Positions 15,816 through 24,189 of a stretch of DNA of 64,000 bases are shown here, one piece after another. The notes below the pieces were generated by a model, which made no database searches, was not told the origin of the DNA, and worked only from the letters and a program-made list of their open reading frames with translations. Origin of the DNA: G963667675 sp964291545. GTDB lineage: Bacteria > Chloroflexota > Dehalococcoidia > Lucifugimonadales > UBA3495. The stretch is taken from positions 992,001-1,056,000 of the forward strand of contig OZ219860.1 of NCBI GenBank assembly GCA_964291545.2, written 5' to 3'. The translations under genes and the position numbers were made by a program. The first letter of the stretch is position 1. Every line of letters begins with the position of its first letter.

Positions 15816-17594
15816 TCAGGTGACGACTTCTTGATAGGGAACGTAAATGTTTGTGTCGCCGGCCAAGTGCTCCAGCACACCCTCCACGACGTGGTGGGGA
15901 GCGAAGGGCTCGCCGTCGTACTTGCGAATGTGCCCGTCCACGGTGAACCCCGTCTCGCTCCGGAGATAGCGGTGGAACTGGCCCGAGTAGCTGTTCTCTA
16001 CGATGATGGTCCGCTCACACCTGGAAAGTATTTCCGTCACGGCGTCAGCATGGAAGGGGACCATCCACTTGATGGGCAGGTGATTTACAGTGACGCCCTG
16101 CTCGGCCAACTGGGCTATGGCTTCGTTGATCACCCCATAGGTGGAGCCCCAGCCGACCAGCGTCACCTGGGCGTCATCTGGCCCTTCCAGCCGAGGCGGG
16201 GCTATGTCGTCGAGGGCGGCCCTGAACTTGCGGGCCCGCTTCTCCACCATCATCCGGCGCTTGTGGGGATTGGTGAACTCGTCGCTGAGCAGCGTCCCGT
16301 CCTCGTCGTGCTCGTCGGTGGCCACAACGTGGACGTGGCCCTCCACGCCGGGTATGGCCCTGGGCGAGATGCCGCTTTCGGTGTCCTTGTACCTCAAGTA
16401 GCCGTCGCCGCCCAATGAATCAAGGAGCAACTCGCCGCGGTCGATTACCGGGTGCAGATCAATGTCGTCGGCGTCTACGCTGAACCGGCCCTCGGAAATC
16501 AGCAGGTCGGAAATGACGATGCCCGGGCACTGGAACTTGTCCACCAAGTTGAACAGCTCGGGGACGGTGTTGAAGGCGTCCAGGGCGTTGAAGGGGCCGA
16601 CGATGAAACGCTCGAAGTCGCCCTGGCTGGCGCCCAGGGCTTGCCACAGGTCTCCCTGCTCGGTCTTGGTGGGTACTCCTGTCGACGGCCCGGCCCGCTG
16701 CACGTTGACGAACACCGCGGGGATTTCCATGATGCCGGCGCTGCCGATGGCCTCGGTCATCAGCGCGAATCCGCCCCCGGAGGTGGCGCACATGGCCCGG
16801 CAGCCGGCGTGGGCCGCGCCGATGACCATATTGGCCACGCTGATTTCATCCTCGGCCTGCCGCACCATGATGCCCAGGCTCCTGGCGTTGGCCGCCATCC
16901 AGTGCAGCACTCCCGTGGAAGGGCTCATGGGGTAGGCGGCGTAGAACTTCACGCCGGCGGCCGCTCCGCCCATGGCGATGGCCTCGTTGCCGGCCCATAC
17001 GGCCAAGGGCTTGGGGCCCGTGGGGACGGCGCCGGGGAAGGCCTGGAAGTTGTCCATGGCGTAGTCATAGCCGGCCCGGGCCACTGAGACGTTCTCGTCC
17101 ACCGCAGCCTGTCCCTGGCGCTGGAACCTGAGCTTCAAGCTGTCCTCTAGCACCTGGAAATCCAGGCCCAGCAGGGCCATGACGGCCCCGATGCCCACGG
17201 TGTTCTGGATGAGCCTGTTGCGGCTCCGGGTCAACTGGGACACCGGAATGGGACAGTAGTCAGGGGCATCGTTGCCCTCCGCCGGCTTGACCGTGTCGCT
17301 GTTGAAGACCACCCGGCTGCCGGGGCCCATTAGCCTCTGGTGGCGGTCCATGGTGTCCTGGTTCAGGCAGAAAAGCAGGTCCAGCTTGTCGCCGTGGGTA
17401 TGGATGGGGGCGTCGCTGACCCGCATGGTCAGGAATATGTGGCCGCCTCGGATTATCGACTGGTAGGAGTTGTAGGTGCTGAGGTGGAGTCCCCGCCTGA
17501 CGAAAATCCGGGCCAGCACGTCGCCGGGGGTGGCTATTCCCTGGCCCGCCTCTCCCCCGATGGCCATGGCAAAATCGAAGATCCCGGAAGCCAT
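15816..17594 (-). CDS. korA: 2-oxoacid:ferredoxin oxidoreductase, fused gamma-alpha subunit
   Basis: 592 residues: gamma domain at about 1-190 (IGGEAGQGIATPGDVLARIFVRRGL) fused to alpha at about 200-592. The alpha part carries the substrate-pocket loop as AYPMSPSTGVLHWMA, where most 2-oxoglutarate enzymes have YPITPSS, and RAGPSTGVPTKTEQGDLWQA. This is the KorAB/VorAB layout. The variant pocket loop makes the true substrate uncertain; it could be 2-oxoglutarate, a branched-chain oxoacid or another 2-oxoacid. ATG 17594 has GGAGGG five bases upstream. Its beta partner follows 14 bases on. Confidence 0.88.
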   Translation of the reverse strand: MASGIFDFAMAIGGEAGQGIATPGDVLARIFVRRGLHLSTYNSYQSIIRGGHIFLTMRVSDAPIHTHGDKLDLLFCLNQDTMDRHQRLMGPGSRVVFNSDTVKPAEGNDAPDYCPIPVSQLTRSRNRLIQNTVGIGAVMALLGLDFQVLEDSLKLRFQRQGQAAVDENVSVARAGYDYAMDNFQAFPGAVPTGPKPLAVWAGNEAIAMGGAAAGVKFYAAYPMSPSTGVLHWMAANARSLGIMVRQAEDEISVANMVIGAAHAGCRAMCATSGGGFALMTEAIGSAGIMEIPAVFVNVQRAGPSTGVPTKTEQGDLWQALGASQGDFERFIVGPFNALDAFNTVPELFNLVDKFQCPGIVISDLLISEGRFSVDADDIDLHPVIDRGELLLDSLGGDGYLRYKDTESGISPRAIPGVEGHVHVVATDEHDEDGTLLSDEFTNPHKRRMMVEKRARKFRAALDDIAPPRLEGPDDAQVTLVGWGSTYGVINEAIAQLAEQGVTVNHLPIKWMVPFHADAVTEILSRCERTIIVENSYSGQFHRYLRSETGFTVDGHIRKYDGEPFAPHHVVEGVLEHLAGDTNIYVPYQEVVT

Positions 17595-17822
17595 AGAGTC
17601 CCTCCTTTGGTTCAGCGGGGAAACCGGGCCCGGTGGAAGGTCCCGCCGCTGAGGAGCTCCCCGGCTTTATTTCAGGCGGAACGCCGCCAGGCTGCGGGTC
17701 CGCCAAGAGCGCACCCTACGGTCGAGTAACGCTCTCACTCCAGTTTACCACCCCGGACGCGGCGGGGATAGACGAGGGAGGGGTTGAAAAACGGTGTTTG
17801 CGAGGGCTGGGGGGCGAGTGCC

Positions 17823-19211
17823 CTACATATGCAGCACGCGCCCCTGGGCGGACAGGGCCGCTTCTTTGAGCATCTCGGACAGCGACGGGTGAGGGTGCAC
17901 CGCCCATCCCAACTCCAGCGTGGTGCCTTCCAGGAGCCTGGTCAGGGCCAGTTCGCCCAGCAGTTCGGTGACCTCCGGGCCGATCATATGGCCGCCCAAC
18001 AGTTCACCGGTGTGTTCATCAGTCACCAGCTTGACGATGCCTTCCGACTCGCCCATGGCCAGCGCCTTGCCGTTGGCCTGGACGTTGAAGGCCCCCACCT
18101 TGACCTCGTGGCCCTGCTCCCTGGCCTGGGCCTCGGTCAACCCGAAGCTGCCTACCTGGGGCTGGCAGTAGGTGGCCCTGGGCATCATGGCGTAGTCCAA
18201 GGGCTGGGCCTCCAAACCAGCTATGCGCTCCGCGGCCAGGACTCCCTGGGCCGAGGCCACGTGGGCCAGGGGCAGCTTGCCCGTTACGTCGCCTATGGCG
18301 TAGACTCCCGCGGCCCCGGTCTGCATGTACTCGTCAACCGGGATGCGGTCTCCCTGGGGAGAGATCCCCACCGCTTCCAGGCCCAGGTCTTCCACATTCC
18401 CCCGGACGCCGCAAGCCACCAGGACTTTTTCGCACTCCAGGGCGGTTTCCTGCCCGTCCTTGTCCACCTTGACGGCCAGGCCGCCGGGCCCGCTTTCGAC
18501 TCCTGTCACCCCGGCGCCGGTCAGCACCTTGACGCCACGGCGGGAGAAGCTGCGCTCTAGCAGCCGGCTGACGTCCTCATCCTCGTTGGGAACCAACCGG
18601 GGCAGGAGTTCCACCACTGTGACCTCCACGCCGTAGGTGCGGTAGAGATAGGCGAACTCCACGCCGATGGACCCGCCGCCGACGATTACTACGGACGACG
18701 GTAACTCCTCCAGGGTGATGGCCTCCCTGCTTGTGATTATGTCAACCCCGTCCACGGGCAACGCGGGCAGTGTTCTTGGCCGGGCGCCGGTCGCGACGAT
18801 GATGTTGCGCGCCCCAATTTCCCGTCCCTCGGGAGACACCTGGATCGTACCGTCGCCCAGCAGCCGGCCCCGGCCCTGTATGTGCTCCACGTTGTTCTTT
18901 CGGAGCAGGTAGCCGATGCCCCGTGTGTTGCGGGCGACCACTTTCCTGCTGCGCTGTACGGCCACCGAGTAATCGGCCCGAAAATTGTCGAAGTGTAATC
19001 CGAACTCATCGGCCCGGTGCAGGTAGGAAAGGATTTCGGCATTCTTTAGCAGCGCCTTGCTGGGGATGCACCCCCAGTTGAGGCACACCCCACCCAGGGC
19101 TTCTTCTTCTATAACGGCCGCCTTCAGCCCCTGTTGCGCGGCGCGTATAGCCGCCACGTACCCGCCGGGGCCCGCGCCGATTACCGCTATGTCGTAGGTT
19201 GGGGTTGTCAT
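17823..19211 (-). CDS. lpdA: Dihydrolipoyl dehydrogenase (E3)
   Basis: 462 residues. FAD/NAD motif at the N-terminus (IAVIGAGPGGYVAAIRAAQ), redox-active disulfide C43-x4-C48 in GGVCLNWGCIPSKALL, second nucleotide motif near IVGGGSIGVEFAYLYRTYG, and the C-terminal catalytic H439-P-H441-P-S-L-S-E. It reoxidises dihydrolipoamide with NAD+. No E1/E2 or lipoyl-protein gene is next to it; instead it precedes korAB across a 228-base gap. It may serve a distant pyruvate/2-oxoglutarate dehydrogenase or glycine cleavage system, or act with the ferredoxin enzyme. The residue after the first Cys is the family's usual LNxGCIP, with Trp in place of Val. Confidence 0.93.
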   Translation of the reverse strand: MTTPTYDIAVIGAGPGGYVAAIRAAQQGLKAAVIEEEALGGVCLNWGCIPSKALLKNAEILSYLHRADEFGLHFDNFRADYSVAVQRSRKVVARNTRGIGYLLRKNNVEHIQGRGRLLGDGTIQVSPEGREIGARNIIVATGARPRTLPALPVDGVDIITSREAITLEELPSSVVIVGGGSIGVEFAYLYRTYGVEVTVVELLPRLVPNEDEDVSRLLERSFSRRGVKVLTGAGVTGVESGPGGLAVKVDKDGQETALECEKVLVACGVRGNVEDLGLEAVGISPQGDRIPVDEYMQTGAAGVYAIGDVTGKLPLAHVASAQGVLAAERIAGLEAQPLDYAMMPRATYCQPQVGSFGLTEAQAREQGHEVKVGAFNVQANGKALAMGESEGIVKLVTDEHTGELLGGHMIGPEVTELLGELALTRLLEGTTLELGWAVHPHPSLSEMLKEAALSAQGRVLHM

Positions 19212-19307
19212 GGGTTGTTAGCCTGCGTTGTCCAATGCCTGCCATGGGCGCTGGTGGGCAGGTGATTGAGTGTTACTTGGGTCATTATACTTTAAGAACG
19301 GTTCTGC

Positions 19308-19328
19308 CTGGATTCCGGCTCGGTGCCG
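19308..19328 (-). repeat. Diverged REP-like repeat
   Basis: CTGGATTCCGGCT, then CGGTGCCG. The first 13 bases equal the 7561 copy. The hairpin is partly lost. Confidence 0.5.
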
Positions 19329-19411
19329 TAACTGCGCATCGCATCCCGACAACGGCGGCAATAGACGCGCCACCTGTTGACAATGGAACGACCCAATGAT
19401 ATCGTTGTGTT

Positions 19412-19852
19412 GTGATACCGCAGTCCGAGGAAAACGGACTTCTCCCGCCGGGAATTCACTGGGCATCTTGGAGCGAATTTCTAGCCAAGTTCGGGAGCAG
19501 TCCTTGGAGGAGGCAGTTGGCCGCCGGCATTAGAGCCGCGGCAGAGAACCTGAAGAACGCCGGTTGCCGTACGTTATATATCAACGGGAGCTTCGTCACG
19601 AGCAAATACGTTCCTAACGACTTCGACGCCTGCTGGGCCGAGGCTGGGGTGGACCCCGCAGTTCTCGACCCGATCCTCCTGACCTTCGACCCTGGCAGAG
19701 TGACGCAGAAGGCCAAATACTTTGGGGAGTTGTTCCCGTCGGCGGCAGTGGCAAGCGGAGACGGATTCTCATTCCTGGAATTCTTCCAAACCGATAAGGA
19801 GACGGGAAACTCAAAGGGAATCATCGCCATAGATTTGGGAGACTTGAGATGA
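19412..19852 (+). CDS. DUF6932-like putative nucleotidyltransferase
   Basis: 146 residues from GTG 19412. The central LYINGSFVTSKYVPNDFDACW has the G-S ... D-x-D order of Pol-beta/MNT-type nucleotidyltransferases (G-S, then D-F-D). The rest fits DUF6932: IHWASWSEFL, RAAAENLKNAGC, KAKYFGELFPSA and IIAIDLGDLR. In two-gene modules of this type the nucleotidyltransferase is often the toxin. It overlaps the next gene, an XRE HTH protein, by four bases (ATGA), so the two are coupled. No strong Shine-Dalgarno is visible before GTG. Toxin activity is inference from the neighbour. Confidence 0.72.
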   Translation: MIPQSEENGLLPPGIHWASWSEFLAKFGSSPWRRQLAAGIRAAAENLKNAGCRTLYINGSFVTSKYVPNDFDACWAEAGVDPAVLDPILLTFDPGRVTQKAKYFGELFPSAAVASGDGFSFLEFFQTDKETGNSKGIIAIDLGDLR

Positions 19853-20283
19853 TAAAGAACGAAAGACAATACAGGATCACCAAAGCCCAGGCGGCGAAAT
19901 TCTCGGATGCCCTGAATAGTCTCCGGCAACGCCCCAGTGACGAGGGCCTACATCCGCTTATCGCCAAGGCCCAAGAGGATGCACTGAGCAGTCAACTGTC
20001 GGACTTGAAGGACGAGTTGCAAGAGTACGAGTCCCTGAAAGCCGGGGACTTCCAGGTGGACTCGCTCGGGGTCGTCGCCGACCTGCCTTCAATCCTCATC
20101 AAAGCCCGGATTGCGCAGGGTTTGAGCCAGAGAGACTTGGCCGAAAGGGTGGGGCTGAAAGAGCAGCAAATCCAGCGTTACGAGGCGACCGACTACGCCT
20201 CAGCCAATCTGGCCCGGATCAAGGAAGTGGCAAGCGTCTTCAGGGTGAAAACCGATAGTCCGGAGGCGCCGCCAGAAGGCTGA
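19849..20283 (+). CDS. XRE-family HTH protein, possible antitoxin
   Basis: 144 residues. The C-terminal half holds a classic helix-turn-helix (IKARIAQGLSQRDLAERVGLKEQQIQRYEATDYASANLARIKEVA). The N-terminal half (RITKAQAAKFSDALNSLRQR, then SSQLSDLKDELQEYESLKAG) is helical and may bind the partner. The ATG overlaps the nucleotidyltransferase stop by four bases, so both are made together. Typical for toxin/antitoxin modules, where the HTH protein neutralises the partner and represses the operon. It could instead be a plain regulator. Confidence 0.78.
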   Translation: MIKNERQYRITKAQAAKFSDALNSLRQRPSDEGLHPLIAKAQEDALSSQLSDLKDELQEYESLKAGDFQVDSLGVVADLPSILIKARIAQGLSQRDLAERVGLKEQQIQRYEATDYASANLARIKEVASVFRVKTDSPEAPPEG

Positions 20284-20312
20284 TTGTAGCCACGCCGCCG
20301 TTCTGCTATGAT
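20284..20312 (+). promoter_or_regulatory. Candidate sigma-70 promoter for tatA
   Basis: TTGTAG (20284-20289), a 17-base spacer, then TATGAT (20307-20312), about 40 bases before the tatA start codon. Confidence 0.55.
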
Positions 20313-20353
20313 GGCTCCACTATCTACGCGTTGAATTCAACTAGAGGATCGAC

Positions 20354-20569
20354 ATGCCAAGAATAGGGCCGATTGGGATACCAGAGCTACTGATTATCCT
20401 GGTCATAATCCTGCTGATTTTCGGCGCACGTAAGCTGCCGGAAATCGGTTCCTCCCTGGGCAAGGGCATCAGGACCTTCAAGAGCGCCGTCACCGGCGAG
20501 GACGAGAAGGCCCGGGACGACCAGCAGCAGGCGGGCGGCAGCCCCGGAGACGACGCCAAGCCGTCTTAG
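20354..20569 (+). CDS. tatA: Sec-independent protein translocase TatA
   Basis: 71 residues. A single N-terminal helix (IPELLIILVIILLIFG) is followed by the conserved hinge ARKLPEIGSSLGKGI, an amphipathic helix and a short charged tail. TatA oligomers form the conduit for folded proteins with a twin-arginine signal. GAGG lies seven bases before the ATG. It has its own promoter candidate and a terminator, and is convergent with the tatC operon rather than joined to it, so tatA is expressed separately from the TatB-like/TatC pair. Confidence 0.94.
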   Translation: MPRIGPIGIPELLIILVIILLIFGARKLPEIGSSLGKGIRTFKSAVTGEDEKARDDQQQAGGSPGDDAKPS

Positions 20570-20597
20570 CCACTAGGTATTCGACTATCCAGGGTTC

Positions 20598-20630
20598 AAG
20601 ACCGGCCCCGTGTAGGCCGGTCTTTTCTTT
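20598..20630 (+). terminator. Intrinsic terminator of tatA
   Basis: AAGACCGGCC (20598-20607), loop CCGTGTA, GGCCGGTCTT (20615-20624), then TTCTTTT. A strong rho-independent terminator. Confidence 0.9.
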
Positions 20631-20650
20631 TGGGATATTGGTTGCTTCGG

Positions 20651-20694
20651 CTGGATTCCCGCTCGGGGATTTCCGCAACATACAAATGACGGGT
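20651..20694 (-). repeat. Interrupted REP-like repeat
   Basis: Starts CTGGATTCCCGCTCGGGGA and ends AATGACGGG, matching both ends of the repeat family, with an insertion between the two half stems. Confidence 0.55.
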
Positions 20695-20767
20695 TGGGGA
20701 GCGCTTCGTTCGCCCTGAGGGAAATCGAAGGGCCTGCCCGCAGCCTGTTTTGCCCACCCAGCCGCGT

Positions 20768-21532
20768 TCAGTCGGAATGGGGCACCGGGGTGATGGCCTC
20801 GGTTGAGCCCCGGCCCCGGCTTCCCACCCGTACCAGCAGGATTCCCAGTTCGTACAGGGCTATCAGCGGCGCGGCCACCAGGGCCTGGTTAACCGGGTCG
20901 AAGGTCGGCGTGATGATGGCGGCCAGGATAAAGGCGATTACAACCCAAAAGCGCCGGAACCGCCTGAGCTTCCGGGCGTTGACGATCCCCAGCAGGGCCA
21001 GCAGGTACATCACCAGCGGCGTCTCGAAAGCCAGACCCATCCAGAACAGCAGCCTGACCATGAGGTTGACGATGTTGCTTATCTTGATCAGGGGCACGGC
21101 CACGTCGTCGCCGAAGGTCAGCAGAAAGTGCAGGGCCGGCGGGGTCAAGACGAAGTAGCCGAAGGCCAGGCCAGCAGCGAAGCAGAGCAACGCCCCCGGC
21201 AGGAAGGCCAGCAGGTAGCGCCTCTCCTTGGGGGTCAACCCAGGCGCCACAAACATGACGACCTGGTAGAGGATGATGGGAAAGGCGATGATGAAGCCGG
21301 CGACGAACGAGACCTTAATGCTGGTGGTCAGAAGCTCGGTGACCTCGGTGAAGACAATCTGACCGCCGGCGCCGGTTTCCAGGTCCCGGGCCGGGCGCAC
21401 CAGCACGTCGATGATCTCCCGGAAGAACACCCAGGAGACCGCGCTGCCGGCCAGCAGCGCCAACACCGAGATGACCACCCGCCGCCGCAGCTCGGACAGG
21501 TGCTGGAGTAGCGTCAGTTCGCGCTCACTCAT
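20768..21532 (-). CDS. tatC: Twin-arginine translocase subunit TatC
   Basis: 254 residues from ATG 21532; a frame open to 21640 lies over the TatB-like gene and is not needed. Six membrane helices. The N-terminal HLSELRRRVVISVLALLAGSAVSW and FTEVTELLTTSIKVSFVAGFIIAFPI are TatC hallmarks. The start overlaps the end of the TatB-like gene by 8 bases, so they are coupled. TatC binds the twin-arginine signal together with TatB. It ends in a short charged tail (GRGSTEAITPVPHSD). Confidence 0.94.
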   Translation of the reverse strand: MSERELTLLQHLSELRRRVVISVLALLAGSAVSWVFFREIIDVLVRPARDLETGAGGQIVFTEVTELLTTSIKVSFVAGFIIAFPIILYQVVMFVAPGLTPKERRYLLAFLPGALLCFAAGLAFGYFVLTPPALHFLLTFGDDVAVPLIKISNIVNLMVRLLFWMGLAFETPLVMYLLALLGIVNARKLRRFRRFWVVIAFILAAIITPTFDPVNQALVAAPLIALYELGILLVRVGSRGRGSTEAITPVPHSD

Positions 21533-21773
21533 CTCCGGCCTTGGCGTCCGGTTTCTTGTCTTGGGCAGGCGCTGGATTGGAATCGGGCGGTTCCTGTCGT
21601 CGCTCGGACTCCTGCTGCTCCAGGCTGGCCGCCTCGGCAACCTCGTTGAAGGTGCGGCGCAGGGTGCTCAAGAACTTGCCCGCCGACCGCGCCGTGGATA
21701 TGGACCGGCCGGGCCCCAGCACCAGGAAGGCCACTAAGAAGATGACCAACACCTCTAGTAGTCCCACCCCCAT
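21525..21773 (-). CDS. tatB: TatB-like Sec-independent translocase component
   Basis: 82 residues from ATG 21773. N-terminal helix GLLEVLVIFLVAFLVLGPG, then an amphipathic helix (TARSAGKFLSTLRRTFNEVAEAA) and a charged tail, the TatA/TatB layout. The hinge GPGRS and the Glu in the helix fit TatB better than TatA, and it lies directly upstream of tatC. It starts six bases before the end of the RlmD-Maf fusion. TatB and TatC together form the signal-recognition unit. The A/B assignment is somewhat uncertain because these short proteins are hard to tell apart. Confidence 0.82.
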   Translation of the reverse strand: MGVGLLEVLVIFLVAFLVLGPGRSISTARSAGKFLSTLRRTFNEVAEAASLEQQESERRQEPPDSNPAPAQDKKPDAKAGDE

Positions 21774-21778
21774 GAGGT

Positions 21779-23620
21779 TCACGGCCGCTCGCCTCCGTTG
21801 CCGGGACAGCTTGGGCCGCATTCCCTCGGCGCCGGCATGGTCTTCCAGTAGGTGGTGTCGCACCCCAGCTTCTCCAGCATCTGCCCCGCCAGGCACAGGG
21901 GGAGGCCAACGATGTTGCTGTAGCAGCCATTCCACGACTCGGCTGGGTGCAGCGCCTGGTCCTGCACGCCGTAGCCTCCGGCCTTGTCCATGGGAGCACC
22001 GGACAGTACGTAGGTCTCCAGTTCCTCGTCTGAGAAGTCCCGCAGGGTTATGTCACTGGTCATGGTCTCAGTCAACGTCTGCCCGGACGCTGCTTCAATC
22101 ACCGTTACCCCGGTGGTCACCTGGTGGCGCGTGCCCCGCAACAGCTGCAGCATCCTGCGGGCGTCGCCGGAATCTGCAGGCTTTCCCAGCGACTCTCCGT
22201 TCAGGACCACTGTGCTGTCGGCTGCCAACACATAGCCATCGTCCACCCCGGCGGCCGCCGCCTGGGCCTTGGCTTGGGACAGGCGGGCCGTCATTTCCTG
22301 GGGAGACTCCCCGGCGCGGGTGTCCTCCACCACGTCCGTAGGCATTACCTGAAATCTCAACCCCAGGCCGGCCAGAAGCTCCCACCTCCTGGGCGACGCC
22401 GAGGCCAGCACCAGCGGCGCGCCCGCCGGGGAACGCTCCAGGAACGCAACGCACTCCACGTGGTGAGTCTGGGGGAACATGTCCAGGGGGACCACCTGCT
22501 TCAGGGTATAGACGCTCTCGCAAAGGGGCTTTAAGTCCCTGGCCATGGTCTCTGCATCGCAGGAAACGTAGGCCACCCTGGCCGGGGCAAGCTGCAACAG
22601 GCTTTCCAGCGCCTGGCGTTGGCACCCGGCTCTCGGCGGGTCCAGCACCACCGTATCGGGCTGGGCGTCCAAGCTGCCCAGGATGTCCTCGGTCCTGCCA
22701 AGGACGAGCTCCAAGTTGGCTACGCCGGCTGCATTGGCCCGGCAGTCGGCAACCGCAGCGGAGGACTCCTCCACCGCCACGACTTTCTTGACGTGGGGCG
22801 CCAGCAGGATGGCAAATGCGCCAACTCCGGTGTAGGCGTCGATCAAAACGTCATCTTGGGTCAACCGCAGGCCGCGGCGCACCACCTCCACCGTCTGGGC
22901 CGCCTGCTCCACGTTCACCTGGAAGAACGACGGGGACGAGACCCGGAATGTCTTGCCAGTCACGCTGTCGGCGTAGCTCTTCTGCCCGGTGGGAATGGAT
23001 ATATCCGGGTTGAACAACTTGGGCTGCACCAGGACGTCGCCGGTCTGCTGCCCGGCCCGCACGGAAAGCTGGGTGGTCTCCCAGCACTTGCCCTGGAGTT
23101 GGCCCAGGCAAACGTTGATTGCCCCGTGCATGATCATGCAGCGGTCTATGTCCACGAAGCGCCGGGACGCCCGGTTGACGAATCCCAGGACGCCGCCGTC
23201 ACGGACGGTGAACCTGGCGTGGTTGCGGTAGTTCAATTGGCGAGGGGACGGAATCACTGCCGCCACGGGAGGGTCGGTAAACTGGCCCACCCGCTGCAGC
23301 GCGTCGATGACCTTTTCTCGCTTGGTCTCCAGTTGATGCCTGTAGCTGATATGCAGCCACTGGCACCCGGTGCAGTCGCCGAAGTAGGGGCACGGAGGCT
23401 CGACGCGGTGCGGCGACGGGTCCAGCACCTCCACCACGCGCGCCGACAGCCGCCGCCGGCGGATGTCCACCACCTCGGCCACCACCCTCTCGCCGGGGAT
23501 GCCGCCGAAAACGAAGATATCCCACTCGTCGTGGTCAGCCATGGCTTCGCCAAGACGGCCCCACGCGGTCAGTTCCAGGACTAGCTTCTCGCCGACGGCG
23601 GGTCTCACTGCTGTTGACAT
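21779..23620 (-). CDS. Fusion: RlmD/TrmA-type RNA (uracil-5-)-methyltransferase with Maf-type nucleotide pyrophosphatase
   Basis: 613 residues from ATG 23620. Residues about 1-400 are a TRAM-domain plus RumA/RlmD-like methyltransferase: cluster cysteines C77, C83, C86 and C161, SAM site DAYTGVG at 261-267, PPRAG at 328-332, and the catalytic Cys in VSCDAETMARDL near 354, ending MFPQTHHVECV. From about 403 a complete Maf domain follows: LVLASASPRRWELLAG, AADSTVVLNGESLGKP, and APMDKAGGYGVQDQA. The first part methylates uracil in rRNA or tRNA; Maf hydrolyses non-canonical NTPs. Fused in one chain here; a separate Maf is the rule. It is the first gene of an operon with tatB and tatC. Confidence 0.9.
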   Translation of the reverse strand: MSTAVRPAVGEKLVLELTAWGRLGEAMADHDEWDIFVFGGIPGERVVAEVVDIRRRRLSARVVEVLDPSPHRVEPPCPYFGDCTGCQWLHISYRHQLETKREKVIDALQRVGQFTDPPVAAVIPSPRQLNYRNHARFTVRDGGVLGFVNRASRRFVDIDRCMIMHGAINVCLGQLQGKCWETTQLSVRAGQQTGDVLVQPKLFNPDISIPTGQKSYADSVTGKTFRVSSPSFFQVNVEQAAQTVEVVRRGLRLTQDDVLIDAYTGVGAFAILLAPHVKKVVAVEESSAAVADCRANAAGVANLELVLGRTEDILGSLDAQPDTVVLDPPRAGCQRQALESLLQLAPARVAYVSCDAETMARDLKPLCESVYTLKQVVPLDMFPQTHHVECVAFLERSPAGAPLVLASASPRRWELLAGLGLRFQVMPTDVVEDTRAGESPQEMTARLSQAKAQAAAAGVDDGYVLAADSTVVLNGESLGKPADSGDARRMLQLLRGTRHQVTTGVTVIEAASGQTLTETMTSDITLRDFSDEELETYVLSGAPMDKAGGYGVQDQALHPAESWNGCYSNIVGLPLCLAGQMLEKLGCDTTYWKTMPAPRECGPSCPGNGGERP

Positions 23621-23630
23621 ACCTGCGCCT

Positions 23631-23659
23631 ACTATACTTGAAGCCGTTCCCCAAGCCAA
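23631..23659 (-). promoter_or_regulatory. Candidate promoter for the RlmD-Maf/tat operon
   Basis: On the minus strand, TTGGCT, a 17-base spacer and TATAGT. The expected start is only about four bases before the ATG at 23620, so the transcript may be almost leaderless. Confidence 0.45.
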
Positions 23660-23685
23660 GAAACGCTCCTACCCGTGGCCTCATG

Positions 23686-23716
23686 TCATTCCCAACGAAG
23701 CCGAGGATTCCAAACG
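23686..23716 (+). repeat. REP-like repeat, degenerate
   Basis: TGTCATTCCCAACGAAGC, then CGAGGATTCCAAA, follows the family order (GTCATTCC, GAAGC, GATTCCA) with extra bases. Confidence 0.45.
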
Positions 23717-24082
23717 CCACGCCCTCCACAGCATATTGCACCCTCCCTATCCCCTCTGGTTACTGACACAAGGGCCTTGCGCCGCACCGTGGGTCAGCCA
23801 TACCATCTAAGTGGTCCCTGATTAGCCCTCAATGAGGAAGCGGCCGCTGCATCCCGCCAGACAGACTAAAGTGACCCAATGATCCTGGAAACGTCTCAGA
23901 AACGGCAACTCCATCGGCGGTTGCCGCCTCGGCGGCCCAACCTGGCGACCTCCCAAATGTCTCAAAATGTCACAAGATGTCCCAGCAACAAGAAAAAGGC
24001 CCCTCTGCCCCGGCGTACCCACTGGCAGTGGCGATAGTTGATTCGCCCCTACGGCGCCCGCCGGCAGTGAGGCCGACGCAAG

Positions 24083-24111
24083 TTGACCCTATATTTGAAG
24101 GGGTATACACT
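24083..24111 (+). promoter_or_regulatory. Candidate sigma-70 promoter for trxA
   Basis: TTGACC (24083-24088), a 17-base spacer, TACACT (24106-24111). Gives a leader of about 70 bases before the trxA ATG. Confidence 0.55.
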
Positions 24112-24189
24112 GGATTCAAAGTCCTACGAAGCCCGGCCCATTGCCGGACATCTAAACTCAATGGACTCCCCTGGTGGTTTGGAGGCGAA

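Larger units (their letters stand above)
23621..24189. other. Intergenic region with REP-like sequence, tandem repeats and promoter
   Basis: About 570 bases without a supported gene. It holds the fusion-gene promoter (23631-23659), a REP-like copy near 23686-23716, a triple 10-base repeat at 23954-23983, and the trxA promoter at 24083-24111. Confidence 0.5.
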
